This document shows positions 17,740 to 26,491 of a stretch of DNA of 64,000 nt, piece by piece. The DNA lies in NCBI GenBank assembly GCA_030248295.1, contig JASANH010001727.1, forward strand, positions 659,453 through 723,452, given 5' to 3'. Under the pieces are notes generated by a model, which saw only the letters and a program-made list of their open reading frames with translations, made no database searches and was not told the DNA's origin. Positions within the stretch are counted from its first letter, which is position 1; each line of letters begins with the position of its first letter. A program made the translations under genes and the position numbers. This DNA comes from Mesodorylaimus sp. YZB2_4. Lineage: Eukaryota > Nematoda > Enoplea > Dorylaimida > Dorylaimidae.

Positions 17740-18849
17740 ATTGTGTATCACCTGGCCGAGTGTCCAGCAGTAAATGTTCCAACAATTAAGGCAATGTGCC
17801 TGATAAACAATTGAAGCCTCAGCAGAAAACAGAAACACATGGGGCTGGTTTGTGGTGATGAGTCATTAGAATATACTGTAGAATGTCCAGATGTGACCAC
17901 TCATCTCGTCGCAAGGCGGTGTGTCCGCTCGAATTAATTGTGGACTTGGGCACCACTTGGCACATAGCCCCACTTAGGACAATGTCTACAGCGGTGAACA
18001 CAACAGGGTTGATTTATCACGGAGTACAAAAATGATCACTTGCCGATTAAAGAATGGGCTCACCTGATCAAGGCAGCCTTATTGCCAATAAACTCGGTTC
18101 TGATCTCTTTGGCAGCGATGGCTGCGCAACCCACCAGCTGTGGCAGACCGTCTGCTAACTCAAAAGCTAGCGCAATTGTGGGATTACATGGAGGTGACAG
18201 GCCCTCGCACCACAAATCATCTGAGGGATACCACAACCGCCTTAATCATGATTACGGGAGCCGCACCAGCTCTCTATGCCGAACGGGTAAAGAGCGAATG
18301 GGACGATCTACTGCATCAATATCTGCGCCAAATCAAGTTCTCATTAGGAACGCTGTGAGTGCACTCGAACATATGAATGTCATTTCAGCATTCCGACTGT
18401 GAGATTTCAGGGTCATGGTAAGGGAATAAGCGAGATTATCAGAGGCACATTTAAAGGAAAGTGCATTAAGTGGCGGTATCCTTACGGGATGGGTGCTCTT
18501 ATCGTTGGACGGCGAAGTGAGGCGGTCAGACACCCTATCAGGTCATTGGAGGGATGACGGCATATTCTCAACATCGCTTATAGTACATTGGACGGCCAAG
18601 TGACACGGTTGGCCAAGTGAGACGGGCGGTCACCTGAGACAGTCGGCCAGGCGAGCCAGACCCCATTATGCAGGTACTACAGTTCTTGGCCGCGAATCGT
18701 CGCAAGGATAGTCTAGTGTGCCCTCATTTTTTAGATTCATTACAGTATCTACAGGAAGGGTACACATACAGTATCTAGGAGAAGAGAATGTGGTATTGAC
18801 AGTTTATCGTAGACCACCGCACGTCAGGCACCAGCACCAGGCTGACTTG
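17740..18849. other. No gene recognised; one plausible orphan exon
   Basis: At about 18100-18355 on the plus strand an open frame reads a helical, charged segment (LTQKLAQLWDYMEVTGPRTT, SEWDDLLHQYLRQIKFS) ending at a perfect donor-like GTGAGT. I could not assign a family. From 18585 to 18660 there is a degenerate repeat of GGCCAAGTGACACGG. The remainder is featureless. Confidence 0.3.
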
Positions 18850-19241
18850 TGAAATCCTTGGCTCGTCCTAGGGCTATCTAGGACTGACCAGAGGATGGCC
18901 CAAGTCAGGAACAGTACCACGCAGTCCACGGACACTTATTAATACAGTTTATTAGCCACCACACCAATAAGGCCGTGTAGACTCACAATTCGGGGAGCAG
19001 CCGCACGTGTCGGCCGTCAAAGGGGTTCTGACGGGCCTGAGCCCGAAGTGCTCACAGAGCAGTTCAGATCAGGTGATCCAGACTAGTTCTCAACCGATGT
19101 CTGCAATCAGACCAGACACTCGACCTCAACCTCGCTCTCGGTCTCGTGCTGGCCCTGACATAGGAGAGGCGGACCAGTTCCCTGAACCAGTACACACATA
19201 GGCCGGAGGACATAACACATGCCTAGTCCATGCCTATTACA
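18850..19241 (-). repeat. 3' LTR (392 bp)
   Basis: Sense strand begins TGTAATAGGCATGG and ends GGATTTCA. A sense AATAAA (18948-18953) offers a polyadenylation signal. It differs from the 5' LTR at four sites by eye (A/G, A/G, A/C, A/G). Confidence 0.97.
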
Positions 19242-19255
19242 TTCCTCCCCTCCTT
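19242..19255 (-). other. Polypurine tract of the LTR element
   Basis: Sense AAGGAGGGGAGGAA lies directly against the 3' LTR start. This is the expected position and composition of the plus-strand DNA primer. Confidence 0.8.
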
Positions 19256-20041
19256 AAAAGAAGCGTGACCCCACGCTTCCAGTGAAAAGTAGGGCACCTT
19301 CGATTAAGGGATCCCGGAGAAAAGTCCAGGTCGTCAGGCTAAGAAAGCAGGGATCAGAAGCTGAACCAGTGGGAGAAAGGTCCAGCAAAAGGCGAGACCA
19401 GGGCGTAACCGGAGTCAGTGGAGACCAAAATGGATAGTCCACTGCTGTCGTCCAGCGAGTCCCCTAGGTGACACATACATAAGCGACTCCCCGGACGGCC
19501 CTATGGTCTACCGAGGCGCACACCAAAGTACCTGGGTTCAGCAATGCTCAACACTACACGTCAACCCAGCCCCAATCACAACATCACAGAACATCACACG
19601 TTCTTCATGGCTGGGTGACGGCTGCTGAAAGGCAAGAGGAGCACCACCCAGGCATACTGCCAGAGAATCATCTAGCAATGGGAGACCCCGTGACCTACGC
19701 ACTACCCTGAAGCCCGAAAAGGGGTCAAGGATCGTGCACCGACACAACCAGGGATCGCCCAGAATGTGCGCAAACTCGGTGTGTGCAGAGACCAGAACAG
19801 TCCAGACTCTGCAACCCAGGCCAGATGACGAAAGACTGGGCGGACAAATAATGCAACAAACCTCAGCGAATCGAAAATAATCCCCACAAAATCTACCACA
19901 CGGCTGAGGCTGGGCCAGAAATAGTCTAGCCCATAAAGAAAACAGGACCGAAAAGAGTTCAGTCCGTAAAATACCCACGCAACACTCACACACAGGGTTA
20001 ATCCAATTAGCCACAACCCTGTTAGCCCAACTCACGACGAA

Positions 20042-20885
20042 TCATTCCACCATCGGCGCCGGGCAAGGAATCGCCTCGCCGGCCACCGAGCCGCCCCCCC
20101 CCCGCCGGGCAAGGAATCGCCTCGCCGGCCACCGGAGCCGCGACGAACTCCTCGCCATCAGCCGACATTTGAACGTCCGAAACCAAAGATTCGTCGTTAC
20201 AAAACGGGAAACCACCACTGGCCGGATCCACTCGTTGAACGAAGCAAACAGCTGACGCGACGGCCAATCCATGATTGTCCACGGCTGGTCCAAGGGGACG
20301 CCAGAGATGTCGAAAGCCGGTCGGAAAGCCGTGGGATAGTGCGGAAAATAGAAGAAGGGTTGTCGAATTACCCAACGCTTGACTCCACCGTCACCATGGA
20401 CCACAACCGCTGCCGGACAGTCGAACAATAGCTCGTAAACGTATTGAGACAAATCTTGGCCGAAACACAATGGGACCATGAACGTGTTTCGCCATTGCAA
20501 CGGAGCGACCATCGGAAACCCGAAGGGAACACCGTTCAGGTCCGCAAACCAAACCAGAGGCCACACGGCGGTCTAGTTCGGCGACTTCGCATGAACCATC
20601 TCGGATTTTAGCATCCAAGTCACGTAAACCGTTTGCAGTGTCGACGGGCAGACCCAAATATGGATCGGGAACTGCCGTATCCGAGGTACTGGCCACCGAA
20701 GCCGTAACGGGTTCAGTGCCAGGAGCCGAAATCGATGCCGAGAAAATGGGAGCACTGGCGACCGAAGCCATTGCGGGTTCAGTGCCAGGTCCCGTCGTGT
20801 CCATGACGAATGAAGAAACGTCAGCCACCGCAGCCTGTGCTGAATCGGTGCCGGACGCCGCTGACGAGATCGAAGATTGATCCAT
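20042..20885 (-). CDS. Possible third ORF of the LTR element, frame interrupted
   Basis: Between pol and the 3' LTR the sense strand has two overlapping open frames. One, from an ATG at 20885, is Ser/Thr/Ala/Pro-rich with an internal repeat (PGTEPAMASVAS, PGTEPVTASVAS). The other is open from 20572 down to 20042 and is rich in Trp, Phe and Pro. Moving from the first to the second needs a +1 shift near 20572. Neither has an obvious transmembrane segment or envelope motif. It might be an accessory protein, a decayed envelope-like gene or captured sequence. Near its end a 40-46 bp segment is duplicated in tandem with a C run between the copies (20057-20142). Confidence 0.4.
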
Positions 20886-21334
20886 CTCGATACCCGTAAC
20901 CAAAATAATACCCGAAAAATTAATTACCTGAGTACTAAAGCACTTGACCCGTACCAGTAATACTAATACCAAAATTGAGCAATTCCGATTTGGAATGCAC
21001 TGAGATTCGACGAAATAAAAATTTGAACACCGGTTCTAAAGCTCGGGATTAAAGCTCAAGAAACCGGGTCGAAAACCACCAAAACGAAAATTAGTACCAA
21101 AACTATTAGTAAGGCACTAATGGAGACCAGAAAAAACAAAAAAACCCAACACCAAACCGAAAAACCACCGATCGTATCGAAAAATCAAACGAAAATAATT
21201 CGTCGCGTCACGCGAGCCCACCTTAGGAAAATTTTCCAGGTGGCGCACATGACGAGACCATCTTGACATAGACCTACTGAGCAACGTGTTCCACCACGAA
21301 GATGCTCAGGCGCGGGAAGTTCAAATTCCGAAAG

Positions 21335-24300
21335 TCACATATCGCAGTCCAGATGCACACAGGGTGCATAGGGGCAGCGATACACTGAAGTGAATCGGAC
21401 CGGGGCTGTACCATCGTCAAGATTGGCATCTGGCAAAGTGCCAGCCAATCGCATATCTTCTATCGCACAAATCGCCTGGTGGATCGCTTCCTTCAAACGG
21501 CCCACCTTACCTTTGTGCTTCTGCGGAATAAAATTCTTCAATTTCAGCTTGGCCTGGAAGAACTGCTGATGCGTGGCAAAATCGCGTATCGCTGTTTCCC
21601 GCAGAACCGCATACTTCCCGTCGTCGTTCAGGAACTGCACCCGATATACCTGTTCCAGGTTGACCTTGGACATGGAAGACGCATGTGCCTTCTTGATCGG
21701 TGCATCGTCGAGGTCACCAGGGCACGACTCCGGGCCCAGACCTGTAATACGGCCTGGCCACCACGGAAAACCCATGACCTTCGCCCAAACGTATTGACCA
21801 ACGTGGAAAGATTGTGTGGCAGGCGGGACATTCGTCGTCGAGCTTGTATTCGAGGTAGGCTTGTCCTGTAATGGAATAGGCTGATCAGCATTATCTGCAC
21901 TACCCTCCACCTGCTCTGAAAGACCCCTGTCCTTCGTCGGTATGCGCTCTGCGTCAGCGGACACATCGTCCACTGCTGCAGCTCGTTCCAGGCGTTCCGT
22001 CGTCTTGACCAGATGCTGTGGGTGCCATCGTTCGATCGGCTTCGACGGATCCTGCAAATTGCGGATCAACACGCCCGACTCACCCATCAGCTTCACCACT
22101 TCGTATGGACCTAACCAGTGAAAACTCAATTTCCTAGAAAGGCCAGGTTTGAAGTGATAGTTCGGCTTACGAACCCAATCTCCAACTTTCAACGACAGAG
22201 GACGTGCCGTTTTATCATACTGCAATTTCTGACGAAACTGATTGAGTTCGATGTTCTGGAGTACCTTCGCATCGATACTTGCCATGCGGATCCGCAAGTG
22301 ATCCACATACTCAGTGCCTTGTACCGATTCAGTACGAGGTTGAGCGAGCAAAGTATCCAATGCCGTGGGCGGGTCCCTTCCATGCGACATGAGATACGGG
22401 GAAACACCCGTCGTCGTGTGCGGTGTATGCCGATAATGCATCATTATCAGCTGCAGTCGGTTATCCCAATCATGTTGATTAGGATGCACGTAGCATGCCA
22501 TGGAGAACCCGATTAGCTTGTTCAAATTTTCGACATTACCATTGCATTGCGGGTGATAGGGTGTTGTCGAGACTTTCTTCACTCCCAGTTCCTTGCAAAG
22601 TCGTAAAACGAGCTTCGACAAGAAATTAGAGCCCCGATCGCTAAGGAGCACCCGAGGACATCCGTGTCGAGTGATCCACCCATCGACGAGCAAGCGAGCA
22701 ATGCGTGCTGCCTTTTGATCGGGCACCGCATATGCCTCAGCCCACTTGGTGAATATGCACATAATCACAACCACGAACCTGTTACCATGATCCGAGGTTG
22801 GAAATGGACCTTGTACGTCGATGGCAATCGTGTCGAAGGGCGCTGTGCGTTTAATGATCTCCAAAGGCGGTCGTTCGTATCGATGAGGTGCCTTGAAACG
22901 AGCACACGTATTGCACTCGGCACACCAGGCCCTGAGATCGCGTCGCATCGTGGACCAGAAATACTTGATCCTCAGCGCAGAGAACAGTCGATCGAAACCA
23001 GGGTGGTTCGCGTCCTTATGGGCAGCATCGAAAATGAATCGACGCAGCTCTGACGGGACCACCACTCTGTCGTGAAGATACGTTCCTTCGACCAACCTGC
23101 TCTCGTGATGCCATCTGTGCATAAGAATGCCCTCGTCGTCCAGCAAATAGCTCTTCGCCAAGTTCGCGATTCTGGGAGGCTGAGTATAATCACCCTGCAA
23201 AAATGCAATGATACGTCCCATTTCGTCATCATCCCGCTGCATCTTCTTCAGAAGGTCCCGGGATGGTGCATCAGGAAATGCACCGGCTGCTATTTTAGCC
23301 ATGTCGATCCCCAACTCGTCCGATTCCAATTGCGTTGCTGGATCCAATTCGTCCCGCAACTCCAAATCGCATTCAGAGTCGGAGTCGTCAGAGAGATTGA
23401 CATCTGGTTGCACTTCCAATTCCAATGTGGCATCTGTATCCGGAGACCCTACTGTAGTCCAGACAGATGCTCCAACCACATGTTTCGCTTCTGCAATCGC
23501 GACGGCACATTCATTGAACATGCCCTCATATCCATCTTCATTACACTCCTCAGAGATTGAGTCTAAGGGACCAGACGATGCCAGAGCAACAAAGTGGTCT
23601 AGCCAATTGACTGGGAGAGGCACTGGTAGGACCTCACGCACTGGAGCCAACGGGATATCGTCGATAACTGCGCTTGGAGCCTCCACCACAGACTCATCCT
23701 CGCTTCCCGTATCCGTTGCTGCCGTGATGCAGATCATGGGTACATCGGGTCCCGTGACAGGAGCTTGCTCACCGTCACCCTCGGTCGCTTCGCCACCGTC
23801 GGAGATACCAGAATCCGACTCGATCGTGACTGCTTGCGGCAATAAGGCGATCAATGCGGAAGGGCCACACGTCGAACACCGTTTGGTGGGTGACAATGCC
23901 GAGAACAGCATAGCATCGGCTGCTGGCATGCGCGATAGAAAATCGGCGGCGCCATTGTCACATCCTTTCGCGTGTGTAATGCTGAAAGTATAATCTTGCA
24001 ATTGCATAAGCCACTTACCGCGACGTCCTTCCAAGTCCTTCTCCTTGTACCAGTACAAGAGAGGCTTGTGATCCGTGTACACTTCGAAGGACCGTCCGTA
24101 TAAATAATGTCGATATTGTTTGATCGCCCAATGAATAGCAAGGCACTCCCGATCGATCGTCGGGTACCTCTGCTCGGCTGGTGACAGAGTTCGCGAAATG
24201 AACCCAATAGCCCATGCGTGTTTCGGCTTCTTCGGATCGTACTGCTCCAGGACAGCACCTATGGCAAAACTACTTGCGTCAGTGCTGAGTCTGAAAGGCA

Positions 24301-26491
24301 GTGAGAAGTCAACATATCGCATGACTGGATACGTTACCAGTGCTTCTCGCAGATCTTCGAATTCTTTTTGATGTGTATCCGTCCATTCCCATCGCACGTT
24401 CTTCTTCAAGAGTTCTCGCAGAGCCTTGGTTCTACGAGCAAACCCCTCGACGAACGATCGATAGTAACTGGCCAACCCCATAAATTTGTGGAGTTGGTCT
24501 GTGTTCGTCGGAATTGGGAAATTTCGGATTTTGTCCCGCTTATCATCTGTGATCGAAACACCCTCGGCACTAATGCAATGGCCCAAGTACTCGACTCGGT
24601 CCATGCCAATAGCGCATTTGGATGGTTCAAGCATCAGATGTGCCTCTCGCAATCGTCCAAATACTGTGTTCAGGTGCTCGACATGTTCGTCCAGTGTCTT
24701 GCTGAACACGATGATATCGTCCAGATAGCATAGGGTGTAAATCCACAGCAATCCGGACAATGTCATCTCCATGCACCTTTGGAACTCCGCAGGTGCGTTG
24801 CAGAGTCCAAATGGCATGTTGACGTACTCCCAGAAGCCGAAGGGGCAAACGAATGCCGTTTTTTCAGCTGTTTCTGGGTCCAAGGGTATCTGACTATACC
24901 CCGACGTCATGTCGAACACTGAAAAATACTTCGACCCACGCAGTGCATCCAACATTTCATGAATGTTGGGCAGTGTGTGGGCGTCCTTCTTCGTTACCTT
25001 ATTGATGGCACGGAAGTCGACGCACATCCTCCAATCGCCCGTTTTCTTGCGCACCAATACGATCGGCGATGCCCATGGAGAACGTGAGGGTCGAATCCAC
25101 CCCAGGCGCAATAACTTTGCGACTTCCTCCTGGATGATTGGCTTCTGACTTTCGGCTAGTCGTCGAGGACGGGCCATGATTGGTTTTGCGTCCCCGGTAT
25201 CGATGCGATGTTGAGCCAGATGTGTGCCACCAATTTCTTCCTTTTTCAGGGCGAAGACGTCCGAATTACATGCGACCACCGCACGGACTAGCTGTTCGTC
25301 TCGCTCTGAAAGATTGCCATTTCCGAATTTGAGCTTACCCAGTAGTTCTTTCTGACGTTTCGGATCATGCCGCTCGATCGGAACTCGGTGTAGGCGATTG
25401 GGCTTCGGCCGCCCATCTTTCTTCCACTCCGTGTGCAGCCACAGTTCTTCATGCCTCACGAATTCGACCTCAGGCCTGATTGGCGTGTATGAACCAGGCG
25501 CCAACTCCGCGGGTTGATCCGAAATAACCGCCTCAATCCTCCAAAACGGAGGCGCTTTCTTGTCAAACGGAAATGGACTTGGTACTTCCCATTGTAGACC
25601 GGATTTCCCTGGATCCGTCCTCCGATTGTAACGGAATGTTACTCGGAACGGTTCCAACTCAGAGAGAAATCCCACATTCATATTTCTCGGCAGAATCTGA
25701 GCCACTTCTGCCAGATTCACTAAAGGGACCAGAAATTGTCCGGTCCTTTTATCAGGTCGTATCACAGTCCTGGGCATCATGACTGGTAGTTCCATAGGCA
25801 TCGGGTCGAAGAGCACATCGCGTCCCCGAAATCGACGAGGTGCGACGGCTGTGGTGATCACATGCCGACGAGCTCCAACCTGAGTGGCGTTAGCCATTCG
25901 AGCGGATGCTTGGAATAAATCTTGAGGCGTACGATGCACTGGTACGTCGACACCGGCCAACGCACCAGCCGTGTACCGAACTCGTTCTTTGTCGGTATCG
26001 TATTGCCATCGATGCAGACCCGTGTTGAAATCTTCTCCCAGTAGCACGGAATATTTTCCATACTCTGAAACGTAGAATGGAACATTAGGTGCAACTTTAC
26101 CACCGATTTTGATATCCAAACGAGCAATGCCAATAATTGGCATCGGTTTACCATCCCCATCAACGCAATGATCGATGTCTGGGGGCTCCAGTTTGGACCG
26201 ATCGTATCGTTTTCGTTTTATCCCTTTCATTGTTTCCTCTGAAATCAGGGTAATACTTGCACAGCTGTCCACATACGCACGAGTCCGGTGACGGCCAATC
26301 GAGACGTCAATCTGCGGGAGAGACAGACGTCCCGTTACCATCGTTCGCCCATCGCTCGCCATGCATACACCATACGGCCCGTAGCCTGCCTCTGCAAAAG
26401 ATAGTTTTACAGTGGGTACGTTCTGGGGGGAAGGGAATAAATAGTGGATAGGCGGCACACTCAGTGGTGTACCGCCTTCCTCACGTTTTTT
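21335..26491 (-). CDS. pol: Pol polyprotein: protease, RT, RNase H, integrase, PWWP
   Basis: Open from 26554, expressed by -1 frameshift at 26485-26491; residue numbers count from 26554. Aspartic protease at about 70-185 with active-site VDSCAS (Asp 96). RT at about 465-660: LPNIHEMLDALRGSKYFSVFDM, FGLCNAPAEFQRCM, catalytic YLDD 610-613. RNase H at about 750-875: STDAS (Asp 759), RECLAIHWA (Glu 803), YTDHKPL (Asp 828), GAADFLSR (Asp 871). Acidic linker at about 880-1090. Integrase: HKDANHPG..CAECNTC zinc site at 1179-1217; catalytic Asp 1246, Asp 1306, Glu 1342. GPY/F-like WLGPYEVVKL follows. The C-terminus is a PWWP domain at about 1583-1675. Pol makes and inserts the cDNA copy. No stop or frameshift in 1,739 codons. 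Confidence 0.97.
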   Translation of the reverse strand, partial: KKREEGGTPLSVPPIHYLFPSPQNVPTVKLSFAEAGYGPYGVCMASDGRTMVTGRLSLPQIDVSIGRHRTRAYVDSCASITLISEETMKGIKRKRYDRSKLEPPDIDHCVDGDGKPMPIIGIARLDIKIGGKVAPNVPFYVSEYGKYSVLLGEDFNTGLHRWQYDTDKERVRYTAGALAGVDVPVHRTPQDLFQASARMANATQVGARRHVITTAVAPRRFRGRDVLFDPMPMELPVMMPRTVIRPDKRTGQFLVPLVNLAEVAQILPRNMNVGFLSELEPFRVTFRYNRRTDPGKSGLQWEVPSPFPFDKKAPPFWRIEAVISDQPAELAPGSYTPIRPEVEFVRHEELWLHTEWKKDGRPKPNRLHRVPIERHDPKRQKELLGKLKFGNGNLSERDEQLVRAVVACNSDVFALKKEEIGGTHLAQHRIDTGDAKPIMARPRRLAESQKPIIQEEVAKLLRLGWIRPSRSPWASPIVLVRKKTGDWRMCVDFRAINKVTKKDAHTLPNIHEMLDALRGSKYFSVFDMTSGYSQIPLDPETAEKTAFVCPFGFWEYVNMPFGLCNAPAEFQRCMEMTLSGLLWIYTLCYLDDIIVFSKTLDEHVEHLNTVFGRLREAHLMLEPSKCAIGMDRVEYLGHCISAEGVSITDDKRDKIRNFPIPTNTDQLHKFMGLASYYRSFVEGFARRTKALRELLKKNVRWEWTDTHQKEFEDLREALVTYPVMRYVDFSLPFRLSTDASSFAIGAVLEQYDPKKPKHAWAIGFISRTLSPAEQRYPTIDRECLAIHWAIKQYRHYLYGRSFEVYTDHKPLLYWYKEKDLEGRRGKWLMQLQDYTFSITHAKGCDNGAADFLSRMPAADAMLFSALSPTKRCSTCGPSALIALLPQAVTIESDSGISDGGEATEGDGEQAPVTGPDVPMICITAATDTGSEDESVVEAPSAVIDDIPLAPVREVLPVPLPVNWLDHFVALASSGPLDSISEECNEDGYEGMFNECAVAIAEAKHVVGASVWTTVGSPDTDATLELEVQPDVNLSDDSDSECDLELRDELDPATQLESDELGIDMAKIAAGAFPDAPSRDLLKKMQRDDDEMGRIIAFLQGDYTQPPRIANLAKSYLLDDEGILMHRWHHESRLVEGTYLHDRVVVPSELRRFIFDAAHKDANHPGFDRLFSALRIKYFWSTMRRDLRAWCAECNTCARFKAPHRYERPPLEIIKRTAPFDTIAIDVQGPFPTSDHGNRFVVVIMCIFTKWAEAYAVPDQKAARIARLLVDGWITRHGCPRVLLSDRGSNFLSKLVLRLCKELGVKKVSTTPYHPQCNGNVENLNKLIGFSMACYVHPNQHDWDNRLQLIMMHYRHTPHTTTGVSPYLMSHGRDPPTALDTLLAQPRTESVQGTEYVDHLRIRMASIDAKVLQNIELNQFRQKLQYDKTARPLSLKVGDWVRKPNYHFKPGLSRKLSFHWLGPYEVVKLMGESGVLIRNLQDPSKPIERWHPQHLVKTTERLERAAAVDDVSADAERIPTKDRGLSEQVEGSADNADQPIPLQDKPTSNTSSTTNVPPATQSFHVGQYVWAKVMGFPWWPGRITGLGPESCPGDLDDAPIKKAHASSMSKVNLEQVYRVQFLNDDGKYAVLRETAIRDFATHQQFFQAKLKLKNFIPQKHKGKVGRLKEAIHQAICAIEDMRLAGTLPDANLDDGTAPVRFTSVYRCPYAPCVHLDCDM
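21530..21808 (-). other. PWWP domain at the integrase C-terminus
   Basis: The segment begins FHVGQYVWAKVMGFPWWPGR, with the defining PWWP box, then VYRVQFLNDDGKYAVL, the second half of the beta-barrel, and a helical tail. PWWP domains of LEDGF, DNMT3, BRPF1 and MSH6 bind H3K36-methylated nucleosomes through a Phe/Trp cage formed by this box. The position after the GPY/F region is where chromoviruses carry a chromodomain. Insertion targeting is inferred. Confidence 0.9.
26451..26491 (-). promoter_or_regulatory. Programmed -1 ribosomal frameshift signal, gag-pol
   Basis: Sense A AAA AAC (26485-26491) is in the correct 0-frame phase (tcA AAA AAC). After 8 nt comes a 10-bp hairpin: GGCGGTACAC, loop CACTGA, GTGTGCCGCC (26451-26476), with one G.U pair. 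The gag TGA stop sits inside the hairpin loop. A -1 slip here enters exactly the pol frame (KKREEGGTPLSV). Heptamer, spacer and stem match known -1 frameshift signals. Confidence 0.88.
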
